Shown here piece after piece: positions 8,543 to 16,933 of a stretch of DNA of 46,616 bases. The translations under genes and the position numbers were made by a program. Location: NCBI GenBank assembly GCA_019636565.1, contig JAHBXG010000029.1:1-46616 (forward strand). The letters run 5' to 3'. This DNA is from Phycisphaeraceae bacterium (GTDB lineage: Bacteria; Planctomycetota; Phycisphaerae; Phycisphaerales; UBA1924). Below the pieces are notes generated by a model. That model did not search any database and was not told where the DNA came from. It worked only from the letters and a program-made list of their open reading frames with translations. Every line of letters begins with the position of its first letter. Position 1 is the first letter of the stretch.

Positions 8543-11332
8543 TTACTTTGCCGCCGAGGTCGCATCCGTTGTTTGGGGTTTGCCCGTCCGGCGTTGCAGT
8601 TCTTCGATCCGATCATGCGACTTTTTGAGCCGGGGGTGTCCGGGCTTGAAAAAAGCCTCCATGACCCGATTGCTTTCGGTCAATTCGACCGCCGCCTCGT
8701 CGTACTTGCCCACCAGCATCAGGCACTCGCCGTAGTTATTGCGGTAGATGGCCCGGACCACGTGCTCGGCCGGCAGCTTTCCTTCGGCGGCCAGAAATAG
8801 CTCGCGGAAAAGTTTCTCGGCTTCCGACGGCTTGTTGAGTTTGATGAGCAGGCTCGCGAGGTTGTTCAATTGGCCCCACGATTCCGGGTCGTCGAACGAG
8901 GCGGCCCGCTGGATGTCAACCACCCGGCGCATCGTGGCCTGAGCCTCGTCGAGTTTGCCCGTATCTTCGAGCGCGAACGCCAGATTGCTCATGGCGGAGA
9001 GTGTCTTGGGGTGGGTAGGACCAAACGCCTTTTTCTGAAGCTCGATGGTGTCGCGCAGGCTTGAGATCGCCTCGTCGTACCGACCGGCCGCGATGTAGCA
9101 GGTCGCAAGATTTGCCATCGAGACCAGGATGCTCGGATGCTCGGGGGGTAATCGTTTGCGCCGGATGTCGAGCGTGCGGGTGTGCAGCGCGATGGCCTCG
9201 TCGTTGCGTCCCTGGCGCTGGATGATGTTGGCCAGGGTGTTGAGTTCGTACGCGGTCGCGGCATGGTCCGGTCCGAACTGCTTCTCGCAGATTTCGAGCG
9301 CCTCTCGAACGGCGGCCTCGGCCTCGGCGGGCTTGCCGGCAGCGTCGAGCGCTGCGCCATAGTTGTGCATCGCCGTCTGGAGATTCCGATCCCGAAAATC
9401 AACGTGCTGCTTGAGGCCCTCGATTCCCAGGCGCAGCATCTCGACACCTTCGGTGGGCATGCCGCGATCGATGAGGTAGCGACCCAGTTCGCAGCGGGCC
9501 TGAGACAATTCGTGTCCGTACCGCTTGGGATCCTTCTCATAGATCGTGATCGCTTCACGCGTCAGCGTTTCGGCCTGTTCGTACTCGCCTTTTTCCGCGA
9601 GCACCGTGGCATATGTTCGGCGCGCCTCGAGTTCGTCGGTGGAGTTCTCACCGAAGGTCGTCTTGGCGAGTTCGTGGCATCGCGCGGCTTCGCGGAGTGA
9701 ATCGTCGAGGCGCCCGAGCGCGCGATAGGTGTTCGAGAGCGTCGCGCGGAGCGGTATCTCGACGCGCACCGGAGTCTTTGATGACGCCAGACGTGCCGCT
9801 GCAAGGTCGAGCACCTCGCGCACGGTCAGTTCCCCGCTCGATTCGCTCTCGGGACTGGCGGCTGCAAGCATGCCGGAGAGGAAGTCATTGGTGGCCTTTG
9901 CGGTCGCGGCCTCGCGCTCGGCGATGGCTTTTTGGGCCGCGAGTTCCACCCCTCGTTGTTCGGCGAGCTCGCGGCCCCGGGTCGCGGCGGCGGCCTGCCA
10001 GGTCGTACCGATGACGCCGCCGACCAAGGCGACGAACGCGAGGGACACGCCCGCGACCAGCGCGCGGTTGCGCCGGACGAACTTGCGCATGCGATAGGTG
10101 CGGCTGGGCGGACGGGCCAGAATCGGTTCGTTCTTCAGGAAGCGTCCGATGTCGGCGGAGAGATCGGACGCGCTCTGGTACCGGCGTGCACGGTCTTTCT
10201 CCATTGCCTTTGCCGTGATGGTGGCGACATCGGAGGGCACGGTGCGGTCGATCGATTTGAGTGACGGCGCATCGGCCTCGGCGATGATGCGCACGGCTTC
10301 GGGCAGTGTGTGGGTGTCGAGCGCGTGGGGCAATTTGCCGGCGAGCAATTCGAAAAGGATGACGCCCAGCGTGTAGACGTCCGAGCGGACGTCCACCCCG
10401 GAAGGGTCGTTGACCTGCTCGGGGCTCATGTAGGGAAGCGTGCCGACGAGCGTCCCCGCTTCGGTGCGCATCGTCGCGGCGGGTGATTGGGGTGCGTCGT
10501 CCGTCGCTCTCGCGATTCCGAAATCGAGAATCTTGGGTTGGCCGCTCGCGGTGACGAGGATATTGCTGGGTTTCAGGTCGCGGTGGATGATGCCCTTCTG
10601 GTGGGCGTGCTGGACGGCATCGCACACCTTGCGGAACAGCTCGAGTCTCTGTTTGAGCGAGAGATGATTCTCAAACGCGTAGAGCGTGAGGGGTTTACCT
10701 TCCACCAGTTCCATCGCGAAGTAGGGCTGGGGGCCCGCGGGGGAATCGTGCGTGGCCGCCTCGAAGATGGACGCGATGCCCGGGTGCTGGAGTTTGGCCA
10801 GCGTCTCTGATTCGTGCTCGAAGCGTCGAAGCAGACGCGGTGTGAGCAGGCCGGGGCGGATCACTTTCAGCGCGACCGTGCGCTTCGGGCGATCCTGCTC
10901 GGCCAGATAGACGACACCCATCCCGCCTTCGCCCAAAATGCGCGAAATCGAATACCGGCCGATCCGTTCGACCGCGACGAGATCGGCCGAGGGTGCCTGC
11001 GCCGGCGGCAAGTCCGCCAAAGTCGCGACCTGATCCTGTCTCAGAAGCATCATCTCGACGCGCGACCGCAGCACCCGATCGCCGTTGCACTCGCTTTCCA
11101 GGACCTCCCGGCGCCGATCGACGGGCGCTCCGGCCACTTTGCGGGCGATTTCCCGGACCCGGGAGTGTGATGAATGCGGGATGTCGGGTGATGGGTGATC
11201 CAAATCGAGTCTATTTCCGGACTTACGAGACGTTTCGGGGGAGCCGCCGAGGCATTCTGACACATGCTGGCGGGAAGTCCAGCCCAATCCGGCGAGTGAT
11301 AACCGCCGGCGGTCGAGCGGTACAAAGCCCAT
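8543..11332 (-). CDS. Membrane Ser/Thr protein kinase with C-terminal TPR repeats
   Basis: With the ATG at 11332 the protein has 929 residues. The Hanks-type kinase domain is complete: the Gly loop GEGGMGVVYLAEQ (134-146), Lys K156 in VALKVI, the catalytic loop IIHRDLKPSNIL with D252, DFGIAR (270-275) and YMSPEQV. One membrane helix follows at about 424-446, then a long array of TPR repeats to the end. Before the kinase domain is the short segment with RRREVLESECNGDRVLRSRVE that is typical of planctomycete kinases. The fold predicts a cytoplasmic kinase and TPRs across the membrane. The start is uncertain: ATG 11398 would overlap the divergent gene, ATG 11332 has a GAGG ahead of it, and TTG 11203 would begin close to the conserved segment. 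Confidence 0.9.
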   Translation of the reverse strand: MGFVPLDRRRLSLAGLGWTSRQHVSECLGGSPETSRKSGNRLDLDHPSPDIPHSSHSRVREIARKVAGAPVDRRREVLESECNGDRVLRSRVEMMLLRQDQVATLADLPPAQAPSADLVAVERIGRYSISRILGEGGMGVVYLAEQDRPKRTVALKVIRPGLLTPRLLRRFEHESETLAKLQHPGIASIFEAATHDSPAGPQPYFAMELVEGKPLTLYAFENHLSLKQRLELFRKVCDAVQHAHQKGIIHRDLKPSNILVTASGQPKILDFGIARATDDAPQSPAATMRTEAGTLVGTLPYMSPEQVNDPSGVDVRSDVYTLGVILFELLAGKLPHALDTHTLPEAVRIIAEADAPSLKSIDRTVPSDVATITAKAMEKDRARRYQSASDLSADIGRFLKNEPILARPPSRTYRMRKFVRRNRALVAGVSLAFVALVGGVIGTTWQAAAATRGRELAEQRGVELAAQKAIAEREAATAKATNDFLSGMLAAASPESESSGELTVREVLDLAAARLASSKTPVRVEIPLRATLSNTYRALGRLDDSLREAARCHELAKTTFGENSTDELEARRTYATVLAEKGEYEQAETLTREAITIYEKDPKRYGHELSQARCELGRYLIDRGMPTEGVEMLRLGIEGLKQHVDFRDRNLQTAMHNYGAALDAAGKPAEAEAAVREALEICEKQFGPDHAATAYELNTLANIIQRQGRNDEAIALHTRTLDIRRKRLPPEHPSILVSMANLATCYIAAGRYDEAISSLRDTIELQKKAFGPTHPKTLSAMSNLAFALEDTGKLDEAQATMRRVVDIQRAASFDDPESWGQLNNLASLLIKLNKPSEAEKLFRELFLAAEGKLPAEHVVRAIYRNNYGECLMLVGKYDEAAVELTESNRVMEAFFKPGHPRLKKSHDRIEELQRRTGKPQTTDATSAAK

Positions 11333-11359
11333 CGAAACCTCGGCCAAGAATCGCCCCGC

Positions 11360-11839
11360 ATGAATCCGAATTTTCAACTCGCGGCGATCATCCTCCAAGC
11401 CATCTCATCGCTATCGATCGGCGGCGGCCTGATCTTTGCCGCGTATCAGTTCTATCACGCGCGAAAAGCGCAGCACGTCGCAAACTTCACCAAGCTCGTG
11501 GAGTTGCAGATGTCGCTGCGCCGAATGCGGGTTGAGAATCCGAAGCTTGCAAACGTGTACACCGATGACGTCCGCAACCTTCATGGCGAAGACGAAATCC
11601 GCCACTACTTCTTCAACCTGATGCAACTGTCGCTGTTCGAGATCGCGTGGTACAGCCACGAGCACGGACAGTTGTCGGACGAGTATTTCGAATCGTGGGT
11701 CAAGCGGTTCCGCGTGATTGCGGCAGAAGACTCGTTCCGCCGCATGATGGCGAACCCGTCGATGAAGATACTGCACGACGGCTTTCAGACATACGCGCAG
11801 ACGTTTCTTGAAGAAAAGCGCGGTGCCGGGAAAGCGTGA
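11360..11839 (+). CDS. Small membrane-anchored protein of unknown function
   Basis: This 159-residue protein has one hydrophobic N-terminal helix at about residues 8-30 (IILQAISSLSIGGGLIFAA). A charged helical region follows (FYHARKAQHVANFTKLVELQ) with many aromatic residues. The layout of one helix, then YxFxxARKxQ and a helical domain of about 120 residues, resembles widespread uncharacterised bacterial proteins of the DUF4760/DUF6082 kind, but I cannot assign a family with confidence. It is divergent from the kinase gene with very little space between the starts. No strong Shine-Dalgarno is seen. Confidence 0.75.
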   Translation: MNPNFQLAAIILQAISSLSIGGGLIFAAYQFYHARKAQHVANFTKLVELQMSLRRMRVENPKLANVYTDDVRNLHGEDEIRHYFFNLMQLSLFEIAWYSHEHGQLSDEYFESWVKRFRVIAAEDSFRRMMANPSMKILHDGFQTYAQTFLEEKRGAGKA

Positions 11840-11919
11840 CATCTGCAAATCCTTGCCGACTTGTGTCCGATCCGGCCATTTCACGCGTTGGCGGTCCAGG
11901 CTCGTGACAGAATGAGTGC

Positions 11920-12870
11920 ATGGACCATGTGCCAAGCTCGCGCTGGATGAATGTTGTTCGTGTTGCGATCGCGGCGTTTGCTGCGACAGTCTTTGCGTCA
12001 CCAAGCCGGGGCGTGACAGACCTTCTCGTGAGCAGCGAGGCAACACATTCGGTCAAGCGGTTTGATGGGATCACCGGGGCCTTCAAGGGAGACTTCATCA
12101 CGTCCGGCGCAGGCGGCTTGGCGAAGCCCGAAGGGCTGGCGTACGGACCCGATGGAAACCTGTACGTCTCCAGCAGCGCCGGCAACAAGGTGCTCCGCTA
12201 CGACGGCCAAACGGGCGCGTTTCTCGGTGTGGCGCTTCAGGCCAACATCACGACGCCGTGGGATCTTCATTTCGGATCGGATGGGTTGATGTACGTCTCG
12301 AGCAGCGCGACCAATCGCGTGGTGGCGTTCAATCCGCTGACCGGGGCGATTTCGCGGATCATCGGCGCGACAGGCTCCCTGAGCCGGCCCGACGGACTCT
12401 CCATCGGCCCCGACGGAATGCTGTACGTCTGCAGCACCAATAACGCGCGGGTGCTGAAGTACAACCCAACCAGTGGCGCGTTTCTGGGGATCTTCGCGAG
12501 CGCCAATCTCTCGCGTCCCAACGACATCGTCTTCGGCACCGATCAACTGGCCTATGTGCTCGACAACGCGGGAGTCATCAATCGCTACAACGCTGCGGGC
12601 CAGTTTGTCGATCAATGGCGGACCGACGCCGGGTCGCCGGGGCTGGTTCTGGGATCGGACGGCCTGTTCTACTCCAGCAACTACGGCGAGGGCACGGTGC
12701 TGCGGTTCGGAGGCGTCGCGGATGGCGTGTTCGTTCTGCCGGGCGAGGGAGGCCTGGCCAATCCCACCAACATGATCTTCATGATCCCGTCGCCGGGCGC
12801 GCTCACCCTCGCGGGCTTGCTCGGTTTGCTGATGCGCCGTCGGCGCGACCCGGGTTACAACCCGTCCTGA
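11920..12870 (+). CDS. Secreted NHL/SMP-30-type beta-propeller with PEP-CTERM-like tail
   Basis: This 316-residue protein starts with a signal peptide (MNVVRVAIAAFAATVF from residue 10). It then carries about six repeats of roughly 40 residues, each with a G-P-D-G-x-L-Y-V-S-S/C-S core, such as GPDGNLYVSSSAGNKVLRYD and GPDGMLYVCSTNNARVLKY. This is an NHL/SMP-30-like beta-propeller. The C-terminus has the three parts of a sorting tail: an I-P-S-P-G motif, the short helix ALTLAGLLGLLM, and RRRR. It resembles the PEP-CTERM signal common in planctomycetes, with PSP in place of PEP. It is probably exported and surface-attached; its ligand is unknown. ATG 11947 is an alternative start. The 3' end overlaps the convergent lipoprotein gene by 16 bases. 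Confidence 0.87.
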   Translation: MDHVPSSRWMNVVRVAIAAFAATVFASPSRGVTDLLVSSEATHSVKRFDGITGAFKGDFITSGAGGLAKPEGLAYGPDGNLYVSSSAGNKVLRYDGQTGAFLGVALQANITTPWDLHFGSDGLMYVSSSATNRVVAFNPLTGAISRIIGATGSLSRPDGLSIGPDGMLYVCSTNNARVLKYNPTSGAFLGIFASANLSRPNDIVFGTDQLAYVLDNAGVINRYNAAGQFVDQWRTDAGSPGLVLGSDGLFYSSNYGEGTVLRFGGVADGVFVLPGEGGLANPTNMIFMIPSPGALTLAGLLGLLMRRRRDPGYNPS

Positions 12871-13385
12871 TTTTTCGTCGTGACAATGTCGTCCGAAAAA
12901 TCAACCGTGACTTCCACTCCGTCGGTCTTCCAGATCCAGCGTGTCCGTACGGGCGGGCGTGTGCTCGGCGCGGCGGGCGCTGCAGGCACGCTGACCATTC
13001 GACCGGTCGAGGAAGGCGCTTGCCTCGCAGAAGCGTGTTCGCGCTGGGCGGGTGGAACCCCGCCTTCGGCCTCGCGTTGCATCTGCTCGTCCCGGTTCTG
13101 CGCCTTGCCGGTCAGGTCGCCCAATCCCTGCTTGATCTGATTCTGATTCTGTCGCTGCTGCGCAAACGTGATATCGCCCATCATGTCCGCCGCCAGCTTG
13201 GACGCCCCCCCCTCGGTCATTTTTTCCCCGGGGCCCAGCAGAGCCGTGACCTGATCCACGGTCATGCCGACCTCGATCTTTTCGTAATTCTCCCGGGTGA
13301 GCTTCTTTTCGCAGCCTCCGAGCGGAAGCGAGACCACCCCCAGGAACAGGCTCAGCAAAATAACGATTCGCTCGCTGTTTTTCAT
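12855..13385 (-). CDS. BamE/SmpA-like lipoprotein
   Basis: This 176-residue protein has a lipoprotein signal peptide ending in the lipobox L-G-G-C (RIVILLSLFLGVVSLPLGGC). A short BamE/SmpA-like unit follows (YEKIEVGMTVDQVTALLGPG). The family pattern is an xKIxxGMTxxxVxxxLG turn in outer-membrane or periplasmic lipoproteins. The middle is rich in Gln and Asn (FAQQRQNQNQIKQGL), and the end returns to a beta-hairpin with WIWKTDGVEVTVDFSDD, which fits the second half of the fold. The ATG at 13385 is used; the longer frame from 13751 runs antisense into the DUF58 gene. The gene is divergent from the DUF58/VWA operon and overlaps the convergent propeller gene by 16 bases. Confidence 0.83.
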   Translation of the reverse strand: MKNSERIVILLSLFLGVVSLPLGGCEKKLTRENYEKIEVGMTVDQVTALLGPGEKMTEGGASKLAADMMGDITFAQQRQNQNQIKQGLGDLTGKAQNRDEQMQREAEGGVPPAQREHASARQAPSSTGRMVSVPAAPAAPSTRPPVRTRWIWKTDGVEVTVDFSDDIVTTKNQDGL

Positions 13386-13537
13386 GATCGCTCCGTCTGC
13401 GAGCATTGTACGTGGAATACCGCACCCGTGCTCCGCCCGACCGGGTAGGAAAACCCGGCGGCCGAAGTTTGAGGACGACGCTTCGGAGCCGGTCGCGCGA
13501 ACCGATAGGATGGGGGCGCACGGAGGCACACGCACCC

Positions 13538-14596
13538 TTGGACACCCCGGACACCGCTGGCAAATCCGGTTTTTCACCTGCCACGGCCGCGCCAGCGGAC
13601 GCGTCGCTCTATCTCCATCCTCAGACGCTCGCCCGGCTTGGGAGTTTCGAACTCCGAGCGAAAATGATCGTGGAAGGGCTTTCCAGCGGACAGCACCGTT
13701 CTCCCTACCAGGGGTTCTCGGTCGAATTTGCCCAGCACCGGCCCTATTCACCCGGCGACGACCTGCGCCACCTGGATTGGAAAGTCTTCGCCCGGTCGGA
13801 CAAGTTGCACCTGAAACAGTACCAGCAGGAAACCAACTTTGACCTGATCGTGATGGTCGACTGTTCCGGATCGATGTCGTACGGAAGCCGCTCGTTCGCG
13901 GATGCGTCGGGCGCGGGCCGCGACAAGAGCCCTGACGGGCGGGCGCACTGGAGCAAATTCGATCACGCGACCGCGCTGGCGGCGGCCCTCTCCTACATCA
14001 CGCTGCGGCAGGGCGACCGGGTCGGGCTGGAGATGTTTGACGAGCGCGTGCGGCTGGTGCTGAAACGCTCGAGCAGCCAGGGAACCTGGAGGCAGATCGT
14101 CACGGCGTTGTCCTCGCATCCGGCGAAGAGAACTGCCGCGCCGGGAGAGGGTTCGGCGAATCGATCGAGCGACCTCCGGCGCGCCATCGACGAAACTTTC
14201 GCGCAGATCACCAACCGATGCATCCTCGCGATCGTCAGTGATTTCTTCATGGATCTGGATTCGATCAAAGAAGCGCTCGCGCGCACCCGTCACGCGCAGG
14301 CGGATGTCATGGCGTTCCAAATTATGGACCGCGCGGAGCTTGACTTTGATCTGAATGAAAACTCCGGAGGCGTTTTGCTGGAAGGGTTGGAGGGAGAAAC
14401 GACGCTGCGGATCGACCCGCGCGCCATCCGGCAGGGGTATCTGGAGGCCGTGGAAGCACACAACTCGGGCCTTCGTGCTCTGCTTCGTGGTATGGGATAC
14501 GACTACACGCTGGTCAACACGCACGAATTCCTGGGTCCCGCGCTGGCATCGTTTGTTTCGCGCCGCAACGCTCAGATCAAGAAGCACCTGGCCTAG
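13538..14596 (+). CDS. DUF58 domain protein (VWA-like), first gene of the VWA operon
   Basis: The DUF58 hallmark YSPGDDLRHLDWKVFARSD lies at about residues 70-88, followed by a VWA-like fold with the metal-site motif D-C-S-G-S (D108, S110, S112) in VMVDCSGSMSYGS. Proteins of this kind sit with MoxR AAA ATPases and BatA/BatB proteins and are thought to form metal-dependent protein contacts in envelope processes. The frame is open from ATG 13406, but its first 44 residues look non-coding. TTG 13538 gives MDTPDTAGKSGF, has GGAGG about 11 bases before it, and yields 352 residues, near the family's usual length. The next gene follows after 24 bases. No MoxR gene precedes it; the upstream gene is the divergent BamE-like lipoprotein. 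Confidence 0.88.
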   Translation: MDTPDTAGKSGFSPATAAPADASLYLHPQTLARLGSFELRAKMIVEGLSSGQHRSPYQGFSVEFAQHRPYSPGDDLRHLDWKVFARSDKLHLKQYQQETNFDLIVMVDCSGSMSYGSRSFADASGAGRDKSPDGRAHWSKFDHATALAAALSYITLRQGDRVGLEMFDERVRLVLKRSSSQGTWRQIVTALSSHPAKRTAAPGEGSANRSSDLRRAIDETFAQITNRCILAIVSDFFMDLDSIKEALARTRHAQADVMAFQIMDRAELDFDLNENSGGVLLEGLEGETTLRIDPRAIRQGYLEAVEAHNSGLRALLRGMGYDYTLVNTHEFLGPALASFVSRRNAQIKKHLA

Positions 14597-14620
14597 TCCA
14601 CGGAACGAAATGTCTCCTTC

Positions 14621-16933
14621 ATGTCCTTCCTGAACCCAACCCTTGCCCTGGCCGCACTCGCGTGCATCGCGGCACCGATCATCATCCACCTGCTGTTCCG
14701 GCGCAAACGCAAACCGGTCGAGTGGGGTGCGATGAAGTTTGTGCTGGAGGCCTTTCGTCGCCACAGGCGCCGGTTGCGTCTGGAACAGATCCTTCTGCTG
14801 GCGGCAAGGACCCTGGCGGTCTTGTGTCTGGCGCTGGCGGTCGGTCGGCCGATGTTTTCGGGGACAAGAACCACGGATAGCCGGCGTGCTCGCGACCTCA
14901 CGATCGTGATCGACAACAGCCTTGCGAGCCGCACACTGTCCGGTGGCGCGAGCGGGCAAAGCGAGTTTGAGGCCGCGAAGCGCCGGGCCGACAAATTGCT
15001 GGACGAACTGGATGCGGGGCGCGGAGATCGCGCGACGATCATCACACTGGCGGCTCCGGCCGAACGACTGCTCGCGGCCCCGTCGGGAGATCTTGCGGGT
15101 GTGAGGCGGGTGCTGGACCAGATCGAGCCCGCCGATTCGGGCGCCGACTTCTCGGGTGCCGCGGCCCTTGCTCGCGACGCGAATGCGCCCGATGCGGCCC
15201 GGGAATCGACCATCGCGCTGCTTTCCTCGCTGCGTGCGGGCAGCATCGACCTCTCCCGTGAAACACCGGGGCGGGAAGCGGCCGCTGAGAGCACGTCGGC
15301 ACCGGCCGATCATCTTCCTTCGATTGTGGTCTCCACGCCCGCGACCGAACCAGCCGCGAATGCCGCGATCGTCGCCATCGAACCGCTGCGATCCATGCTG
15401 ATCCGAGCGGGTGAGGCCGCGTCGACACAGCAGGTACGAGTCTCGTTGAAGCGCTTCGGCCCGGGAGTGGAACAGCCCGCCGCCATCCAATTGCGATTGC
15501 GAGTCACCGACGGACATGACGGAGATGACGAGAAACTCTGGGCGAAGACCGCCGTGCGATTCGCGGCCGGCGAAGACAGCGTGACCGTTCTCGCGCCGAT
15601 CGCGATGCGGGAGTTCAAGGATGGCGTGGTTCCTGCCGCGTCATGGATCGAGGGTCGAATAGACGACGACGCGATCCCGAGCGACAACGTTTTCCGCAGG
15701 CCCTGGCGGATTCGCGAGCAGCTTCGCGTCGGGCTACTGGCACCGCTCGAAACACCCGACGTTCAAGCGGGCCCGGCGGGGTATTCCGCGTCGGACTGGT
15801 TGACGCTGGCGCTGGCACCGGATTCGGCTTCGAGCGGCGTCGACCTCGATAGCGACAGTCAACCGATCCGCATCACGAGGATCGACCCGACACGCGTCAC
15901 CGTGGCCGAACTGAGTGTTGTCGATGCTGCGATCGTGACCCGACCGGACCTGATCGACGCGCCCTCGTGGCCGCTGCTCGGAGACTTTGCGCGGCGCGGC
16001 GGGCTGCTGGTTGTGTGCGCCGCTCCGAAGGAGGGTCCACAGTTGTGGACCGATGCGTTTGTGAAAGCGACCTCCATCGCGTGGTCGTTCGAGCGCGAGA
16101 GCATGACATTCAAGGAACCTCCCAACACCCGTTCGCTGCGCGGTGCGAATATTGACCAGCCGATCATCGCTGCACTTGGCGCCGATCTGTCCGAGTTGAT
16201 CAAACCGGTGGTTGCAACACGGCTTCTGGGAGTTGATCTCAAGAGCGACGGCGCCTGGCTGCTCCGATTCGATGACAAACTGCCCATGCTGGCGTCCACA
16301 CGCCCCGGGGGCGACGGTGGCACTAAGGGACTGATCGTCGCGTTCTTTGTTTCACCCCAGTTGAGTTGGACCAATCTGCCGGCGATGCCGCTCATGGTGC
16401 CGCTTGTTCAGGAAATCGTGCGTCAGGGCGTTGGGCTTGCATCAGGCTCGGTGGAGCTTACTGCGGGCGCGACGTTCGAATCGCCCGATGACTTACGAGC
16501 CGTGGAGCCCAAGAATGCTGGCGCAGCCCCGACGGTTGCACGCCAAAGTGGGTTATGGCGCCGCGTGGACGCTCGCGGCAGCACCAAGGAAGTCGTTGCC
16601 GTAAATGCAGACTCTCGCGGCTCGAGCACCGCGACCCAGGAGAAAGCGGCGCTCGAACCGTTCCTCCGAAGCTGGGGACGCGGACGCGATTTTTCCTGGA
16701 ACGACACTAACCCGGAATCACCGGGCGGAGCATCTGGAGTCCTGGGATCGCCCAAGAGATCGCCCCCGATCGATCTGCCGCTGCTCATCGCCGGCCTGGC
16801 GCTTCTGATCGCGGACGTGGCGTTTTCACGGCTATTCAGCCACGCAACGGCACGTACGAACCGTGCGGACGGACCGGAGTCGAACCAGAGCACGCAGCCC
16901 GAAGTTGAAACGATCCGAGAGGTGGCGGCGTGA
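14621..16933 (+). CDS. BatA-type membrane protein with VWA-like domain
   Basis: This 770-residue protein begins with the BatA N-terminal domain (MSFLNPTLALAALACIAAPI, then IIHLLFRRKRKPVEWGAMKF). Two membrane helices lie at about 5-26 and 56-78, and a VWA-like region starts near residue 92. The metal-site motif is degraded: D98-N-S-L-A102 where DxSxS is expected. A long region of beta structure and a later helix at about 725-745 (LPLLIAGLALLIADVAF) place most of the chain outside the membrane. The stop TGA overlaps the GTG start of the next gene (GTGA), which points to coupled translation. Aerotolerance-type BatA proteins are the nearest described relatives; the function in planctomycetes is not established. 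Confidence 0.87.
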   Translation: MSFLNPTLALAALACIAAPIIIHLLFRRKRKPVEWGAMKFVLEAFRRHRRRLRLEQILLLAARTLAVLCLALAVGRPMFSGTRTTDSRRARDLTIVIDNSLASRTLSGGASGQSEFEAAKRRADKLLDELDAGRGDRATIITLAAPAERLLAAPSGDLAGVRRVLDQIEPADSGADFSGAAALARDANAPDAARESTIALLSSLRAGSIDLSRETPGREAAAESTSAPADHLPSIVVSTPATEPAANAAIVAIEPLRSMLIRAGEAASTQQVRVSLKRFGPGVEQPAAIQLRLRVTDGHDGDDEKLWAKTAVRFAAGEDSVTVLAPIAMREFKDGVVPAASWIEGRIDDDAIPSDNVFRRPWRIREQLRVGLLAPLETPDVQAGPAGYSASDWLTLALAPDSASSGVDLDSDSQPIRITRIDPTRVTVAELSVVDAAIVTRPDLIDAPSWPLLGDFARRGGLLVVCAAPKEGPQLWTDAFVKATSIAWSFERESMTFKEPPNTRSLRGANIDQPIIAALGADLSELIKPVVATRLLGVDLKSDGAWLLRFDDKLPMLASTRPGGDGGTKGLIVAFFVSPQLSWTNLPAMPLMVPLVQEIVRQGVGLASGSVELTAGATFESPDDLRAVEPKNAGAAPTVARQSGLWRRVDARGSTKEVVAVNADSRGSSTATQEKAALEPFLRSWGRGRDFSWNDTNPESPGGASGVLGSPKRSPPIDLPLLIAGLALLIADVAFSRLFSHATARTNRADGPESNQSTQPEVETIREVAA

